Assembly: GCF_013409305.1 (NCBI RefSeq) | Contig: NZ_JACBZJ010000001.1 | Span: 2,666,001-2,730,000 of the forward strand | DNA: 64,000 nucleotides | Reading direction: 5' to 3' | DNA from: Cellulomonas soli | GTDB lineage: Bacteria; Actinomycetota; Actinomycetes; Actinomycetales; Cellulomonadaceae | Shown here: positions 63,329 to 64,000 of the stretch, in pieces | How positions within the stretch are numbered: position 1 is the stretch's first letter | Layout: each line of letters starts with the position of its first letter | Notes under the pieces: model-generated | What the model saw: the letters and a program-made list of their open reading frames with translations, nothing else | The model's database searches: none | What the model was told of the DNA's origin: nothing | Program-made: the position numbers and the translations under genes

Positions 63329-64000
63329 ATGGTCACCTCTGAGACGAGCGTGCCGGCAGGAACCGCGGTCACATCCGCGGCCTCCGGCGCGACCCCCCGG
63401 CGCCGACGCCTGAGCGTCAGTGCGCCGACGTTGACCTTCATCGGTCGCCGGCTCCTGTCCTCCGCGATCGTCCTCCTCGGGGCGACGTTCATCGTCTACA
63501 TGCTCCTGGCCTACGCCCTCGACCCGCTCGAGGACCTCTACGCCAGCAGCGCTCCGAACAAGGAGCAGCTCATCCAGGCGCGCATCCGCGCCCTCGACCT
63601 CGACACCCCGCCGGTGATCCGCTACTTCAAGTGGGTCGGCGGCGTGCTGGGCTACCTGATCGGCAAGGGCACGCTCGGCACGAGCTGGGTCACCGGCCAG
63701 GAGGTCACCGCGATGCTCTCGACGGCGATCCCGTCGAGCGTCAAGCTGATCGCCCTGGCCACGGTGCTGGCGATCGTGCTCGGCGTGACCGTGGGCATCG
63801 TGTCGGCACTGCGCCAGTACACGGGCTTCGACTACTCGGTGACGTTCCTGTCGTTCGTCCTGTACTCGCTGCCCTCGTTCTGGGTCGCCGTGCTGCTCAA
63901 GCTGTGGGGCGCCATCGGTTTCAACGACTTCCTCGCCGACCCGACGCTGACGTGGGGGACGATCGCGCTCCTGTCGGTGATCGGCGGCGCCATCTGGCAG
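63329..64000 (+). CDS. Peptide ABC transporter permease (DppB-like), 3' end beyond window
   Basis: 224 codons are open to the window edge, with no stop. An ATG at 63329 begins a 40-residue basic, disordered cytosolic leader (TPRRRRLSVSAP), then FIGRRLLSSAIVLLGATFIVYMLLAYALDPL (first membrane helix, matching the DppB start). After an extracytoplasmic part with IQARIRALDLDTPPVIRYFKWVGGVLGYLIGKGTLGTSWVTGQEVTAMLSTAIPSSVKLIALATVLAIVLGVTVG and further helices, the frame reaches the window end. It overlaps no other gene and is operonic with the binding protein. The rest of the transporter (DppC, ATPases) is expected downstream. Confidence 0.92.
   Translation, partial: MVTSETSVPAGTAVTSAASGATPRRRRLSVSAPTLTFIGRRLLSSAIVLLGATFIVYMLLAYALDPLEDLYASSAPNKEQLIQARIRALDLDTPPVIRYFKWVGGVLGYLIGKGTLGTSWVTGQEVTAMLSTAIPSSVKLIALATVLAIVLGVTVGIVSALRQYTGFDYSVTFLSFVLYSLPSFWVAVLLKLWGAIGFNDFLADPTLTWGTIALLSVIGGAIWQ

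Overview
The window is chromosomal DNA of a high-GC Gram-positive actinobacterium. The evidence is very GC-rich coding sequence with strong third-position GC, frequent GTG starts, many probable leaderless genes, mycothiol metabolism (Mca), and gene neighbourhoods shared with Mycobacterium. The mix fits Micrococcales, perhaps a Cellulomonas-like genus; the genus is inference. I see no insertion sequence, prophage or CRISPR array.

Layout. (1) 1-3742: the eno - ftsB/divIC - DUF501 - ppx/gppA housekeeping block, with three tandem hairpins after eno. (2) 4109-11881: an accessory metabolic block. Six genes in one direction, each overlapping the next by 4 nt, encode a ribose-type ABC importer (binding protein, double ATPase, permease), a methylthioribose kinase (MtnK), a methylthioribose-1-phosphate isomerase (MtnA) and a RuBisCO-like protein. 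A convergent gene next to it encodes a small cupin. Together they read as a scavenging route for 5-methylthioribose through a RuBisCO-like isomerase and a cupin C-S lyase, giving 1-deoxyxylulose 5-phosphate plus methanethiol (a methylthio-isoprenoid shunt as known in Rhodospirillum rubrum). This is the most interesting system here. (3) 12050-16027: a PadR/HAAS-type membrane-signalling pair, a small membrane protein and a two-component system. (4) 16162-24255: type II NADH dehydrogenase, an unusual tRNA with anticodon TAA and a short variable loop, a membrane protein starting 1 nt after it, aldo/keto reductase, siderophore-interacting protein, an ABC-2 exporter and a Bax-inhibitor-like protein.

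(5) 24317-40897: sulfur and amino-acid metabolism and a core actinobacterial block. It runs cystathionine beta-synthase, TetR/hydrolase unit, FKBP, msrA, cystathionine gamma-synthase, AI-2E-type permease, threonine dehydratase, greA, DUF4307, mca, a small membrane protein, nitrilase, hemolysin III, short-chain isoprenyl transferase and PIN-PhoH. From memory, much of this order matches M. tuberculosis Rv1077-Rv1095. (6) 40951-45574: PadR plus a 14-TM drug exporter, and a Cache/HAMP chemoreceptor. (7) 45630-55605: fumC, carbonic anhydrase, xseB, xseA, ispH, rmuC, ABC exporter and ychF, again core. (8) 55714-60961: small accessory genes (DUF952, HigBA toxin-antitoxin, tyrosine phosphatase, RibD-like reductase, DUF1801, LCP cell-wall ligase, DinB). 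(9) 61357-64000: an oligopeptide-type ABC importer operon cut by the window end.

Links between regions. Methanethiol from region 2 and the transsulfuration genes of region 5 both bear on methionine/cysteine supply, and the DXP made in region 2 would enter the MEP pathway whose last enzyme, IspH, lies in region 7. Most intergenic spaces between convergent genes hold clear hairpin terminators, and several divergent or 5' regions hold well-formed palindromes that suit the adjacent PadR, TetR or OmpR-type regulators.
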